Source: Gemmatimonadales bacterium UBA2960
GTDB lineage: Bacteria; Gemmatimonadota; Gemmatimonadetes; Longimicrobiales; Gaopeijiaceae
Direction of reading: 5' to 3'
DNA: 54,502 nucleotides
Assembly: GCA_002348465.1 (NCBI GenBank)
Contig: DEBI01000089.1
Location: forward strand, 6,503-61,004
The notes under the pieces were generated by a model. That model had not been told where the DNA came from. It ran no database searches and saw only the letters and a program-made list of their open reading frames with translations. Numbering within the stretch: position 1 is the first letter of the stretch; each line of letters opens with the position of its first letter. The position numbers and the translations under genes are program-made. Positions 35,348 to 44,498 of the stretch are shown in pieces.

Positions 35348-35893
35348 ATGAGTCTGCATGATGTACACGCAACAACTGTCCTAGCCGTCCGGAAGGAGGG
35401 ACGAGTTGCGATGGGAGGTGACGGTCAGGTTACTATGGCCGATACCGTTGTAAAAGGTAGTGCACGGAAGGTTCGAGAACTTCGTGATGGTGCGATTTTA
35501 GCTGGGTTTGCCGGCGCTGTGGCTGATGCTTTCACACTTTTCGAAAAGCTAGAAGAGAAGCTAGAACGCTATCCCGCAAATATGACTAAAGCTGTAGTCG
35601 AGCTAGCTAAGGACTGGAGAATGGATCGCTACCTGAGACGTCTAGATGCTCTGCTAGCGGTTGCTGATCGAGAGCACCTGTTTCTTGTCAGTGGGAATGG
35701 TGATGTGATCGAACCGGACGATGGCGTCCTCGCGATTGGATCGGGTGGGTCTTTTGCTCTCGCTGCTGCCAGGGCCTTAAAAGACCACTCGGAGCTTGAT
35801 GCAGCGGAAGTGGTTAAAAGATCTCTCGAAATAGCTGGGGACATCTGCATCTACACAAATCAGGACATAGTCGTCCTTGAATTGGGAGAGTGA
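35348..35893 (+). CDS. hslV: HslV, peptidase subunit of the HslUV protease
   Basis: Proteasome-like N-terminal-nucleophile protease that forms two hexamers capped by HslU. About 181 residues. After a short propeptide (MSLHDVHA) the mature protein begins with the catalytic threonine (TTVLAVRKEG), followed by the conserved VAMGGDGQVTMADTVVKG and KVRELRDGAILAGFAGAVADAF. The SGNGDVIEPDDGVLAIGSGG stretch is also typical. The frame reaches a GTG at 35339, but the ATG at 35348 gives the standard N-terminus. It lies three bases upstream of hslU. Confidence 0.97.
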   Translation: MSLHDVHATTVLAVRKEGRVAMGGDGQVTMADTVVKGSARKVRELRDGAILAGFAGAVADAFTLFEKLEEKLERYPANMTKAVVELAKDWRMDRYLRRLDALLAVADREHLFLVSGNGDVIEPDDGVLAIGSGGSFALAAARALKDHSELDAAEVVKRSLEIAGDICIYTNQDIVVLELGE

Positions 35894-35896
35894 GGG

Positions 35897-37366
35897 ATGA
35901 CGACTGAAGCAATTCAAGCTGCCGATCCAAAAGCAAAAGAGTCGGACGGAAAAGAAGAGGGTCCGATTTGGCTTGATGAACTGACACCACGTCAGATTGT
36001 TGCCGAGTTAGATAAGTACATTATCGGGCAAAGTGATGCGAAGAAGGCGGTTGCCATTGTTCTTCGAAATCGCTGGCGTCGTCAGAGGGTCGAGGAGGAG
36101 ATGAGGCAGGAGATCGCTCCGAACAATTTGATCCTGATCGGTCCAACTGGAGTCGGAAAGACAGAGATCGCACGCCGACTCGCTCGTCTTGCTGGCGCCC
36201 CGTTCCTTAAGGTGGAAGCGTCTAAGTTCACCGAGGTGGGCTACGTTGGCCGAGACGTAGAGTCGATGATTCGGGATCTCGTAGATATTTCGATCAACTT
36301 AGTTCGAGCCGACCGAGAGTACGAGGTACAAGGGACCGCCGAAGCGCGCGTGCATGAGAAGATCCTAGATCTTTTGCTACCGATAAGGAGTCCGGAGCCG
36401 GAATCGCCATCGGAAAATACATCTAGTGTTTTTGTAGCGGGCCCCTCAGGGGTAGCAGAGCAGGAGGACGAGGTGCATGAGCGTCGGCTTCGTACGCGCG
36501 AGAAGCTCGGAGCGCTGCTGAAGGAAGAGAAGCTCGAGGAGCGTGAAGTCGAGATTGAAGTGACACAGTCGGCCTCAATTGACGGGATGATGATTCCGAT
36601 GGGCGGTGGAGAAGGGATGGATCACAACTTCACCGAGATGCTTCAGGATATGCTTCCGAAGAAGAAGAAGAAGCGCAAAGTGTCGGTCGCTGAAGCTCGA
36701 CGTATTCTTCTTCAGGATGAGCTAGAACGACTCGTGGATATGGATGAAGTTGTGAACGAGGCTCTGTACCGTGCAGAGGAGATGGGTATCGTCTTCTTGG
36801 ACGAAATCGATAAGGTGGCTGGCGATCGAGGTGGGCGTGGCCCGGACGTGAGCAGGGAGGGTGTGCAGAGAGATCTGCTACCTATCGTAGAAGGTTCTAC
36901 TGTAGCAACGAAGTATGGGTTGGTTCGCACCGATCACATCTTATTTATCGCTGCCGGTGCCTTCCACGTTGCTAAGCCCTCGGACCTGATACCTGAGTTG
37001 CAGGGGCGCTTTCCTATTCGAGTCGAGTTACAGACACTCGGGGAAGAAGAGTTTGCCAGAATCCTTCGCGAGCCCAAAAACGCTCTTTTGGACCAATACT
37101 GTGCCCTTATCGAAACAGAGGGCGGAGCAATTGAGTTCACTGACGACGGTGTTGAAGAGATTGCTCGTATCGCGATGGAACTAAATGAACGTATGGAGAA
37201 CATTGGAGCTCGCCGGCTTCGCACAGTACTGACGACACTGCTAGAGAATGTGATGTTCGATCTGCCCGAAGCGGCTGGAGATCCGGTGGTCGTCGACAGG
37301 AGTCTGGTGCATACGAGACTCAAGGAGGTTTCGGAGGACGAAGACTTGAGTCGTTACATCCTTTAG
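35897..37366 (+). CDS. hslU: HslU, ATPase subunit of the HslUV protease
   Basis: AAA+ unfoldase that feeds substrates to HslV. The 489 residues include LTPRQIVAELDKYIIGQ at the start of the core, Walker A GPTGVGKTE, the pore motif GYVGRD, Walker B VFLDEIDK, and the arginine-finger region ELQGRFPIRVEL. Between about 150 and 275 lies the intermediate (I) domain, here with a lysine-rich stretch (PKKKKKRKVS). The C-terminus ends in a short hydrophobic tail (DLSRYIL) of the kind that docks into HslV. It starts three bases after the hslV stop. Confidence 0.97.
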   Translation: MTTEAIQAADPKAKESDGKEEGPIWLDELTPRQIVAELDKYIIGQSDAKKAVAIVLRNRWRRQRVEEEMRQEIAPNNLILIGPTGVGKTEIARRLARLAGAPFLKVEASKFTEVGYVGRDVESMIRDLVDISINLVRADREYEVQGTAEARVHEKILDLLLPIRSPEPESPSENTSSVFVAGPSGVAEQEDEVHERRLRTREKLGALLKEEKLEEREVEIEVTQSASIDGMMIPMGGGEGMDHNFTEMLQDMLPKKKKKRKVSVAEARRILLQDELERLVDMDEVVNEALYRAEEMGIVFLDEIDKVAGDRGGRGPDVSREGVQRDLLPIVEGSTVATKYGLVRTDHILFIAAGAFHVAKPSDLIPELQGRFPIRVELQTLGEEEFARILREPKNALLDQYCALIETEGGAIEFTDDGVEEIARIAMELNERMENIGARRLRTVLTTLLENVMFDLPEAAGDPVVVDRSLVHTRLKEVSEDEDLSRYIL

Positions 37367-37418
37367 GACGGTGCCGCGTGGGGTGGCGCAACTATTCACT
37401 TAACAAAAAGGTCGATCC

Positions 37419-38528
37419 TTGTCCGACACACTGAAGCTGACACCACTAAACGACGCACACGTCGCCTTGGGTGCTAAGATGGTGCCGTTCGCTGGGTATT
37501 CGATGCCCGTGCAATACACTACCGGCATAAAGGCAGAGCACGCCGCAGTGCGAGAGACGGCCGGTCTTTTCGACGTCTCGCACATGGGGGAATTTATCGT
37601 ACGAGGTCCTGAAGCCCTTGGCTTAATCCAAAGGATCTCGGTGAACGACGCTTCGATTATCCAAGTTGGTCAAGCGCAGTATTCAGCGATGTGTCTTGAG
37701 ACAGGATGTGTGATAGACGATTTAATCATTTACCGTTTCCCTGACCAATTTATGCTCGTTGTGAATGCCTCTAATCTGGCGAAGGATTGGGCATGGGTGT
37801 CTAAGCACGCAAGTGATTTTGAGGTAGAAGTTAAGGATGTGTCTGACCAAACAGCACTTCTGGCCCTTCAGGGGCCCTGTGCCCGTGAAATCCTACGTCC
37901 TCTTGCGAGCCTCAATGTGGAGGAGGTCAAATACTACCGTTTTGCTGAAGGAGAAGTCGCTGGCGTTCCTGCCGTGATAAGTGGCACTGGTTACACAGGT
38001 GAGGATGGTTTCGAACTGTATATCCCTGCCGAAAGAGCTGAAGAACTATGGACCACCCTTCTCGATGTTGGTGGGGGACTGGGGCTGGTTCCAGCTGGCT
38101 TAGGTTCACGTGATTCGCTCAGGCTCGAGGTGGGTTATGCCTTGTACGGGAACGACCTCGATGAAGAGCATACTACGCTTGAGTCTGGGCTTGGATGGGT
38201 TACGAAGCTCGGTAAAGAGTATTTTGTAGGTCAAGAGGCGCTAGCTTCTCAGAAGAAAGAAGGCGTTACCCGCCGGCTGGTTGGTCTCCGGCTGACCGGA
38301 AAAGGCTTTCCTAGACCTGGCTATGAGGTAATTGCCGACGGTGAGGTTGTTGGCAAGGTGACGAGTGGGACTGTAAGCCCAACTCTCGGTTATGGGGTGG
38401 CATTAGCATACGTGCCGGTCGAGCTCTCTAAAGTGGATACAGAATTGCAGGTCAACTTGCGGGGCCGACACGTGGACGCGGTTGTGCAGCGACCCCCGTT
38501 CTATACCGAGGGCTCCATCAAGCGTTGA
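37419..38528 (+). CDS. gcvT: Aminomethyltransferase (glycine cleavage T protein)
   Basis: T protein of the glycine cleavage system: it releases ammonia from the aminomethyl-lipoyl H protein and passes the one-carbon unit to THF, giving methylene-THF. The 369 residues show MVPFAGYSMPVQY, GLFDVSHMGE, CVIDDLIIYR with the folate-contacting Asp, GTGYTGEDGFELY and the C-terminal GEVVGKVTSGTVSPTLG. The TTG start has AAGG seven bases upstream. The other subunits (H, P, dehydrogenase) are not in the window. It sits after hslU with a 52-base gap. Confidence 0.96.
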   Translation: MSDTLKLTPLNDAHVALGAKMVPFAGYSMPVQYTTGIKAEHAAVRETAGLFDVSHMGEFIVRGPEALGLIQRISVNDASIIQVGQAQYSAMCLETGCVIDDLIIYRFPDQFMLVVNASNLAKDWAWVSKHASDFEVEVKDVSDQTALLALQGPCAREILRPLASLNVEEVKYYRFAEGEVAGVPAVISGTGYTGEDGFELYIPAERAEELWTTLLDVGGGLGLVPAGLGSRDSLRLEVGYALYGNDLDEEHTTLESGLGWVTKLGKEYFVGQEALASQKKEGVTRRLVGLRLTGKGFPRPGYEVIADGEVVGKVTSGTVSPTLGYGVALAYVPVELSKVDTELQVNLRGRHVDAVVQRPPFYTEGSIKR

Positions 38529-38538
38529 GGTCTCCGTG

Positions 38539-39066
38539 ATGAGCATAATGCACCTGGATCCAGTTCCTGCGGTGGGAGTTCTAACGATCAGCGATCGTTC
38601 ATCGGACGGAGTCCGCGAGGACGTGAGTGGCCCACGAATCGTAGAGTGGTGTAAAGCTAGGGAATACCGAGTAAAGGAGTACTCCATCGTCCCCGACGAA
38701 ACGTCTGCTATCGTTTCACTCCTGACCCAGTGGGCGGATGACGGAATGGATTTGATCATCACCACAGGTGGGACGGGGTTCACACGGCGCGATGTAACTC
38801 CTGAGGCAACCAGGGCTGTGTTGGATCGAGAGGCCCCCGGGATTGCTGAAGAGATCAGAAGAAAGGGGCTAAGCGCTACGCCGTACTCAATTATTGCGCG
38901 TGGTGTGGCCGGAATTCGAGGACGAACATTGATCGTCAACTGTCCAGGTAGCCCCGGTGGAGTATCGGACAGCCTGTCCGTGTTGGAATCGGTTGTCGAC
39001 CATGCGATTGCCCTTCTACGTGGCGACCAGGCACCTCATGGGATAGGAGGTGATGACAATGAGTGA
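38539..39066 (+). CDS. mogA: Molybdopterin adenylyltransferase, MogA/MoaB family
   Basis: Activates molybdopterin by adenylation during molybdenum cofactor synthesis. About 175 residues with the family core: VGVLTISDRSSDGVREDVSG, LIITTGGTGFTRRDVTPEAT (the nucleotide and pterin binding loop), and VNCPGSPGGVSDSL. The frame extends 19 codons upstream, but the ATG at 38539 has GAGG eight bases before it and gives the usual N-terminus. MogA and MoaB cannot be told apart from sequence here. The last eight bases overlap the next gene. No other cofactor genes are present. Confidence 0.9.
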   Translation: MSIMHLDPVPAVGVLTISDRSSDGVREDVSGPRIVEWCKAREYRVKEYSIVPDETSAIVSLLTQWADDGMDLIITTGGTGFTRRDVTPEATRAVLDREAPGIAEEIRRKGLSATPYSIIARGVAGIRGRTLIVNCPGSPGGVSDSLSVLESVVDHAIALLRGDQAPHGIGGDDNE

Positions 39067-40633
39067 GGGCTGTGTTCTGATTTCGACTCACAATCTTCCG
39101 GTAGCAGGCGAGCTTCGCAGTCGATTCGAAGAGGTCGGATATGAAACCGATCTCGTTACGCCGACCGAAAAGATAGCTGGATCGGATGTACCGACAGTTC
39201 TTGTGGTGACAGGCCGCGATGACAGCGGTAAGAGCATGCTTGCTAAGTATGCAAAGGACGAGTTGCACCTCCCCGTATTTTCCGTAGAGACAGACGTTGA
39301 TGAGGCACAGAGCCTTGAATGCTTCGATGAGGTGTTCGATGAGACGGGAGATCTGGACGATGTTGTGCTTCTATGCAGCAGGGCCATCGAGAGACAGAGA
39401 CTGCGTTCGCTCACCGGTATCGTTGGCCAGACCGACGCCATGCGACAGGTTCTGGAACGGGTCGTGCAGATTGCTCCTGTATCTTCAACTGTGCTAGTGA
39501 CTGGAGAGTCTGGGACGGGCAAGGAGTTGGTCGCGCGCGGAATCCACGCTCTGTCTCCACGACGTCATAAGCCCTTCATTGGTGTTAATGTGGCTGCCCT
39601 ATCCGAGACGCTCCTAGAATCGGAGCTCTTTGGTCATGAGAAAGGGGCCTTCACAGGCGCGATAGATTCGCGGAAGGGGCTTTTCGAGCTTGCAGATGGA
39701 GGCACAATCTTCCTCGATGAGCTGGGTGAGATGCCGTTGGCGACTCAGACCAAGCTGTTGCGGGTACTGGAGCAAAGGGAATTCCATCGAGTAGGTGGGG
39801 AAATCGCTCTCAAGGTCGATGTTAGAATCCTGGCTGCAACGAATCAGGATCTCAGACAGCTAGTCTCAATAGGAGAGTTTAGGCGTGATCTTTACTTCCG
39901 GATCAACGTTCTAGGGATTGAGTTGCCAGCATTACGGGAGCGTCGGGCAGATATTCCCCTTTTGATTGAGGAATTCGTGCGCGATGTCTCGGACCAAAAT
40001 GATCAGGCGTTTCCGGGGATATCACCGGATGCTATGAAGATCCTTGTTGACTACAATTGGCCGGGTAACATCCGTGAGCTGCGCAATCTCGTAGAATCGA
40101 TGGTAGTGCTTGCCCCGAGACGTATAATCCGACCAGAAGACATCCCTGAGGAAGTCCGAGGCGGGAAGGCCTCACTGCTCCCTGTCTCGCTTCCACACTC
40201 GGAGGATGTCGCAGCGCGTCCTGGATCCAGTGTCCGTCCCGAACTCGAGTTCGTTTTCCGCACACTAGTCGAGTTACGAGTTGATATGGATGATCTCCGT
40301 CGTGACTTTGAGGCTTATCGAGGTGGTATGGCTGATGGAGAACTCACCGAGGCGTTGCTCGGCTCAGTCGGCACTCAAGGTGGTCCCATCTCAGCAGGAA
40401 TTGAAATTCCTGCCTATGTGCCGGGTGTCGTTGAGCCAGTGGTTAACCATGAACTCGAAGATCAAGAGGTTGTCGTGTATCGTCATGGCATGACGATACA
40501 CGATATGGAGAGTGCGGCGATTGAGGCAGCACTGCGCAAGGTATCCGGAAATCGTCGAAAGGCAGCCGAGTTGCTCGGCATTGGGGAGCGCACGCTATAC
40601 AGGAAGATCTCTCGCTATGGATTGGACCTATAA
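39059..40633 (+). CDS. Sigma-54-dependent transcriptional activator with degenerate receiver domain
   Basis: Enhancer-binding protein of about 524 residues. The N-terminal 115 residues look like a response-regulator fold (VLISTHNLPVAGELRSRFEEVGY), but no clear phosphoacceptor aspartate is seen at the expected strand (VLVVTGRDDS). The AAA+ domain has Walker A GESGTGKE, the sigma-54 contact loop GAFTGA, Walker B IFLDELGE and RDLYFRINV. A linker of about 110 residues precedes a Fis-type helix-turn-helix (NRRKAAELLGIGERTLYRKI). The ATG at 39059 has AGGAGG eight bases upstream. It overlaps mogA by eight bases. Targets are unknown; no clear sigma-54 promoter was found in the window. Confidence 0.92.
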   Translation: MSEGCVLISTHNLPVAGELRSRFEEVGYETDLVTPTEKIAGSDVPTVLVVTGRDDSGKSMLAKYAKDELHLPVFSVETDVDEAQSLECFDEVFDETGDLDDVVLLCSRAIERQRLRSLTGIVGQTDAMRQVLERVVQIAPVSSTVLVTGESGTGKELVARGIHALSPRRHKPFIGVNVAALSETLLESELFGHEKGAFTGAIDSRKGLFELADGGTIFLDELGEMPLATQTKLLRVLEQREFHRVGGEIALKVDVRILAATNQDLRQLVSIGEFRRDLYFRINVLGIELPALRERRADIPLLIEEFVRDVSDQNDQAFPGISPDAMKILVDYNWPGNIRELRNLVESMVVLAPRRIIRPEDIPEEVRGGKASLLPVSLPHSEDVAARPGSSVRPELEFVFRTLVELRVDMDDLRRDFEAYRGGMADGELTEALLGSVGTQGGPISAGIEIPAYVPGVVEPVVNHELEDQEVVVYRHGMTIHDMESAAIEAALRKVSGNRRKAAELLGIGERTLYRKISRYGLDL

Positions 40634-40671
40634 GCTTCCCCATTGTCTTCTCCGCGTCCATGCTTTCGGCC

Positions 40672-41337
40672 TCAATGTTCGTTCGTTCCACTGGCTCGCG
40701 CTCGTGCTCGAGCCCGCTCTGATTGGATACGGGTTAGGACATTACTCCAAGAGTTTGTCCGGTCAAAACCGTAAACTAGGACGAGTTCGGATTCGAGATT
40801 CATGTCCGACGGGAAGGCGTAAACGGCGAGTTCCGTCTGGCGCTGGAGCACCCGCCTTTGTCCCCAGCCTGGGGTGACTGGAGCAATACCGGTGGGGAGA
40901 ACTCTGAGTTCTTGTGCTATGATCTGGATCTCCTCTGGGACAAACGCTACATCAGCTTGGTTGGTGTAGAAGGACACCAGAAAGAGTCGTTCGCCTTGGG
41001 GAAGCGCCTTTCGATACGCAGACGCGATTTCCCTTAATCGATTTTCTGTGTCAGGAGCTGTAACGCGTATTACGCTTTCCTCAAGCGGTGTTACCATTAT
41101 TTCGAGGTCGCTACTGACCAGGGACATTGAGACCTCGGTCTGCAGTAGTGAGCCGTGTCCTGTTGGAGGCATTACTGAAGCGGGATTAATCGACTCTGGC
41201 CCAACTACCGCAGGTGCGATAACGCATGCGGCAGTGGCGAAAGCCATCCCGAGTGCAGAAGACACGCAAAGGACTCTGCGACGCGAGTGTATACGGGAGC
41301 TACGCCAGGATTTCCCTAAACTTATTTTCAGGTTCAT
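40672..41337 (-). CDS. Exported hypothetical protein
   Basis: I do not recognise this 221-residue protein. It has a basic n-region (HSRRRVL) and a hydrophobic segment (CVSSALGMAFATAAC), so it is exported; the Cys after ATAA could be a lipobox, though position -3 is Thr rather than Leu. The mature part has a beta-rich block (about 70-190), including LFLVSFYTNQADVAFVPEE and ELVLVYGFDR, and an Arg/Ala-rich C-terminus. The ATG overlaps the engB stop (ATGA), so it is the last gene of the lon-engB unit and convergent with the sigma-54 activator. A role in envelope biology is conceivable but has no direct support. Confidence 0.75.
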   Translation of the reverse strand: MNLKISLGKSWRSSRIHSRRRVLCVSSALGMAFATAACVIAPAVVGPESINPASVMPPTGHGSLLQTEVSMSLVSSDLEIMVTPLEESVIRVTAPDTENRLREIASAYRKALPQGERLFLVSFYTNQADVAFVPEEIQIIAQELRVLPTGIAPVTPGWGQRRVLQRQTELAVYAFPSDMNLESELVLVYGFDRTNSWSNVLTRIQSERARARARASGTNEH

Positions 41338-41930
41338 CTCTCTTGATTGATGAGCCCTTCGAGTGCGGAGAGTAAGTCGTCTCTGCCTTCGCCCGTTTTA
41401 GACGAGAAGGGCAAGAGCTGAGATTCATCTACTCCCAGAGTCTCAAGAGCTCGAGTGACCGCGGTCTGCCGTTCACTTCTCTTTAATTTGTCGAATTTTG
41501 TGAGAACGACGAGGGTCGGTAATCCTACGGTGGCCAAATACTCTATCATGCGGAGGTCGTGAGCAGTTGGCTTGTGGCGGCCATCCACGAGATGAACGAC
41601 TCCTCGAACGCTGTTGGATTCACCCAAATACCAGTCGATTAGATCACCCCAAGCCTCACGCATCTTTTCTGGAACTCTAGCGTAGCCATAACCGGGAAGA
41701 TCGACCAGGTAGAAGTCTTCGTTAACCTCATAGAAGTTCAGCGCTTGTGTCTTGCCCGGCGTAGCGGAGACGTGTGCTATCTTGCTTCTGGTGCGTTGGA
41801 GAAGGGTATTGATGAGGGATGACTTACCTACGTTCGATCTTCCCGAAAATGCCACCTGTGCAAGTGTTCCTGGCGCCGGACCATCACGCTTTGCGATAGT
41901 CCCCGCGTACGTTACCGATCGGATCTTCAT
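41334..41930 (-). CDS. engB: Ribosome biogenesis GTPase EngB (YsxC)
   Basis: Essential small GTPase that helps assemble the large ribosomal subunit. The 198 residues hold all G motifs: G1 GRSNVGKSS, G2 TPGKTQ, G3 DLPGYGYA, G4 TKFDK and G5 SSKTG. The KMREAWGDLIDWYL segment is typical of the family. The ATG overlaps the lon stop (ATGA), and the stop overlaps the next ATG. The lon-engB pair is a widely conserved order, also found in Bacillus (lonA-ysxC). Confidence 0.97.
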   Translation of the reverse strand: MKIRSVTYAGTIAKRDGPAPGTLAQVAFSGRSNVGKSSLINTLLQRTRSKIAHVSATPGKTQALNFYEVNEDFYLVDLPGYGYARVPEKMREAWGDLIDWYLGESNSVRGVVHLVDGRHKPTAHDLRMIEYLATVGLPTLVVLTKFDKLKRSERQTAVTRALETLGVDESQLLPFSSKTGEGRDDLLSALEGLINQER

Positions 41931-44365
41931 CCGTGCGGCGCAGACAGTCCCACATTCTTCGCCTCTGTGGACTTTCGGATGGGAAGTCTAGTGAGTACCG
42001 CGGTCATGACTTCGTCCATCGTTCTTACGAGATGGAAGTGCACTGCCTCCAGTACTTCCTGAGGTAGTGTTTCTAGATCGCTTTCATTCGCCGCGGGGAG
42101 GACTACGCGCGTCATACCACTTCTGAGGGCTGCCACCGCTTTCTCTTTTACACCGCCCACTCCTATAACGCGACCTCGTAGAGTGATCTCACCAGTCATC
42201 GCTATATCGCCCTGAGTGGGAATGTCTGTCAGTGCAGAGATCAGTGCTGCCGCGATTGTGATTCCAGCAGAAGGTCCATCTTTGGGGGTAGCACCTTCGG
42301 GTATATGAATGTGGATGTCAAACTTTTTGTGGAATTGTGGGTCGAGTCCCAGAACGGAAGCACGTGATCGGGCGTAAGTTACCGCCGCTTGAGCGGATTC
42401 CTTCATTACATCCCCTAGAGTACCTGTCAGGCGCAAAGTTCCACTGCCGGCCACAATGGCGACTTCAACATCCATGACTTCGCCTCCGACCGAGGTCCAT
42501 GCGAGCCCGTTGGCGATACCTATTCGGTCTTTGTCGTCATCACGGTCTATAGCTTGATAGGTTGGTGGTCCTAATAGGTCTCTTAGGTCGTTCTTCTCCA
42601 AGACTTCACTGGGGATGGCTCCATCGGCGACAGCACGGGCCAGCTTTCTCGCAATACGCGAGAGTCGGCGGTTCAGTTCCCTAACTCCTGCCTCTCTAGT
42701 GTACCTGGCGATGATCTCGTGAATTGCTTCATCTGAGAATACGATTGGCCTCTCTTTAAGCCCGTGTTGCGTTTTCTGTCTCGGCCAGAGGAAGCGCTTT
42801 GCGATCTCTCTCTTTTCGGTGTCCAAGTAACCGGGTAGCCGAATTACCTCCATCCGGTCACGCAGGGGGCCCGGTATGTCCTGTAGGGTATTTGCGGTCG
42901 CTATGAAGAGGACGTCTGATAGGTCGTACTCTAGCTCCAGATAGTGGTCGGTAAATGATTTGTTCTGTGTTGGGTCAAGAACTTCTAGAAGAGCGGAACC
43001 TGGATCTCCGTGGAAGTCACGAGCCATTTTGTCTATTTCGTCCAGCAAGAATACCGGGTTGCGAGTTCCACTTCGTCTCATTCCTTGGATAATTCTTCCG
43101 GGTAGGGCCCCAACGTAGGTGCGTCGGTGTCCTCTGATTTCAGCCTCATCTCGGACGCCGCCTAGACTGACGCTGACAAATTCTCGGTCTAATGCTTGGG
43201 CGATACTGCTCCCCAGTGATGTTTTTCCGACCCCAGGCGGTCCCACGAGGCACAGTATTGGGCCGCGCATCTCACGTACTAGCGAAAGAACAGCGACATG
43301 TTCCAGAATCCGATCCTTCACTTCACCCAGTCCAAAGTGTCCCGAGTCGAGAGTAGCTGAGGCGTGCGTCACGCTCAGGTTGTCTTCTGAACGCTGGGTC
43401 CAAGGAAGCGAAATCATCCAGTCCAGGTGGGTACGAATCACAGCTGCTTCGGGTGCAATCGGGTTCAGTTTTCTCAAGCGAGTGAGCTCTTTCTCTGCTC
43501 GTATAAGCACGTGCTTAGGAAGACCCGCTTCCTCGATCTGTTCTGCGATTTCCTCCAACTCTTCACGCTCTGAATCTTGGTCGTTTGATGTTGCACCCTT
43601 CGGAGATAGGTCGAAAGGATTCCACTCGCCTCCCATATGGAGCTGGATTTGCCGGTCGAGTTTTCTCTCGATACGTAAAATCTCGATCTCGCGGACAAGC
43701 ATTTCTCGGAGTGCCGAGAGCTGGTCCTGTACTAGAACTCCTTCAAGAATCTCTTGCTTCTCTATGGCCGGAACGATCAGGTGACCTGCCACGAGATGTG
43801 CGAAGTGCACGCGGTCAGTGATGGTAGATAGCGTGTTAGTGAGTTCGTGGGGGATCCGTTCATGAAGGTGCACATAGTCATCGCAGAGTTTTCGTACCGT
43901 TTCACTTAGTTCATTTAACTCCGTACTTATATCAGAATCACCAATGGATTCGGTGTTTTCTATCTCACTACTGATTAGGAGCTCTACGTTTGCCCTGAGT
44001 GCTGCTGTCGTGGTCGTTAGTCGTTTGATCCTAGCTCTCCCCAGTCCCTCGAGTACCACTCGAGATGTGCTGTCCGGGAGTTGATTGACCTGGATGATCC
44101 TGGCGATCGTCCCAACCCTGAAGAGTTCGTTACCGCCCGGATCGTCGACGCTAGGGTCTTTTTGAGTAACGAGGAGAACAAGCCCTCCGTTGTCTTGAGC
44201 CTCACGCAGGGCGGTCATCGACCTTTGTCTCCCGATTAGGATCGGGAGCACGATGTATGGAAAGAAGACGAGGTCTCTTAGTGCGACCACCGGAAGCCGA
44301 GCAGGGACTTCTACATATTCTTCGGCCCGAGTCAGCGTGGGCATACACGTTTGGTCGGCGGACAC
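41927..44365 (-). CDS. lon: ATP-dependent protease Lon
   Basis: Homohexameric AAA+ protease that degrades misfolded and regulatory proteins. The 812 residues show the N-terminal substrate domain (LPVVALRDLVFFPYIVLPI), a coiled-coil region, Walker A GPPGVGKTS, Walker B VFLLDEIDK, sensor residues, and the protease domain with catalytic Ser in PKDGPSAGI and catalytic Lys in GGVKEKAVAA. The given start is a GTG at 44365; the ATG at 44344 is a strong alternative because a candidate promoter -10 element ends only three bases before the GTG. Neither has a good ribosome-binding site. It lies downstream of clpX after a terminator-like hairpin. Confidence 0.97.
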   Translation of the reverse strand: MSADQTCMPTLTRAEEYVEVPARLPVVALRDLVFFPYIVLPILIGRQRSMTALREAQDNGGLVLLVTQKDPSVDDPGGNELFRVGTIARIIQVNQLPDSTSRVVLEGLGRARIKRLTTTTAALRANVELLISSEIENTESIGDSDISTELNELSETVRKLCDDYVHLHERIPHELTNTLSTITDRVHFAHLVAGHLIVPAIEKQEILEGVLVQDQLSALREMLVREIEILRIERKLDRQIQLHMGGEWNPFDLSPKGATSNDQDSEREELEEIAEQIEEAGLPKHVLIRAEKELTRLRKLNPIAPEAAVIRTHLDWMISLPWTQRSEDNLSVTHASATLDSGHFGLGEVKDRILEHVAVLSLVREMRGPILCLVGPPGVGKTSLGSSIAQALDREFVSVSLGGVRDEAEIRGHRRTYVGALPGRIIQGMRRSGTRNPVFLLDEIDKMARDFHGDPGSALLEVLDPTQNKSFTDHYLELEYDLSDVLFIATANTLQDIPGPLRDRMEVIRLPGYLDTEKREIAKRFLWPRQKTQHGLKERPIVFSDEAIHEIIARYTREAGVRELNRRLSRIARKLARAVADGAIPSEVLEKNDLRDLLGPPTYQAIDRDDDKDRIGIANGLAWTSVGGEVMDVEVAIVAGSGTLRLTGTLGDVMKESAQAAVTYARSRASVLGLDPQFHKKFDIHIHIPEGATPKDGPSAGITIAAALISALTDIPTQGDIAMTGEITLRGRVIGVGGVKEKAVAALRSGMTRVVLPAANESDLETLPQEVLEAVHFHLVRTMDEVMTAVLTRLPIRKSTEAKNVGLSAPHG

Positions 44366-44368
44366 CGG

Positions 44369-44397
44369 ATAATGGTCGCGGAGCCCTAAGTTTCAAC
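44369..44397 (-). promoter_or_regulatory. Candidate heat-shock (sigma-32-like) promoter for lon
   Basis: On the minus strand, GTTGAAA (44391-44397) and GACCATTAT (44369-44377) are arranged much like the enterobacterial sigma-32 consensus CTTGAAA / CCCCATnT, with 14 bases between GTTGAA and GACCAT. It sits directly before lon and after the clpX terminator, and lon is a classic sigma-32 target in E. coli. Transcription from here would favour the ATG at 44344 as the start. The match is partial. Confidence 0.4.
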
Positions 44398-44440
44398 TGT
44401 GGACGGCGTATCGTACGTCGTGCAACTGGGACGCAAAAGG

Positions 44441-44462
44441 GAAGAGGGCGATGTGCCTCTTC
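44441..44462 (-). terminator. Intrinsic terminator after clpX
   Basis: GAAGAGG at 44441-44447 and CCTCTTC at 44456-44462 form a perfect seven-base stem. Read on the minus strand it is followed by CCTTTTG. It is 36 bases past the clpX stop, which separates the tig-clpP-clpX unit from lon. On the plus strand it is followed by GGGTTTTG, so it may act both ways. Confidence 0.6.
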
Positions 44463-44498
44463 GGGTTTTGTTACTACTCGGACCGGTAGCTCCTGCCC

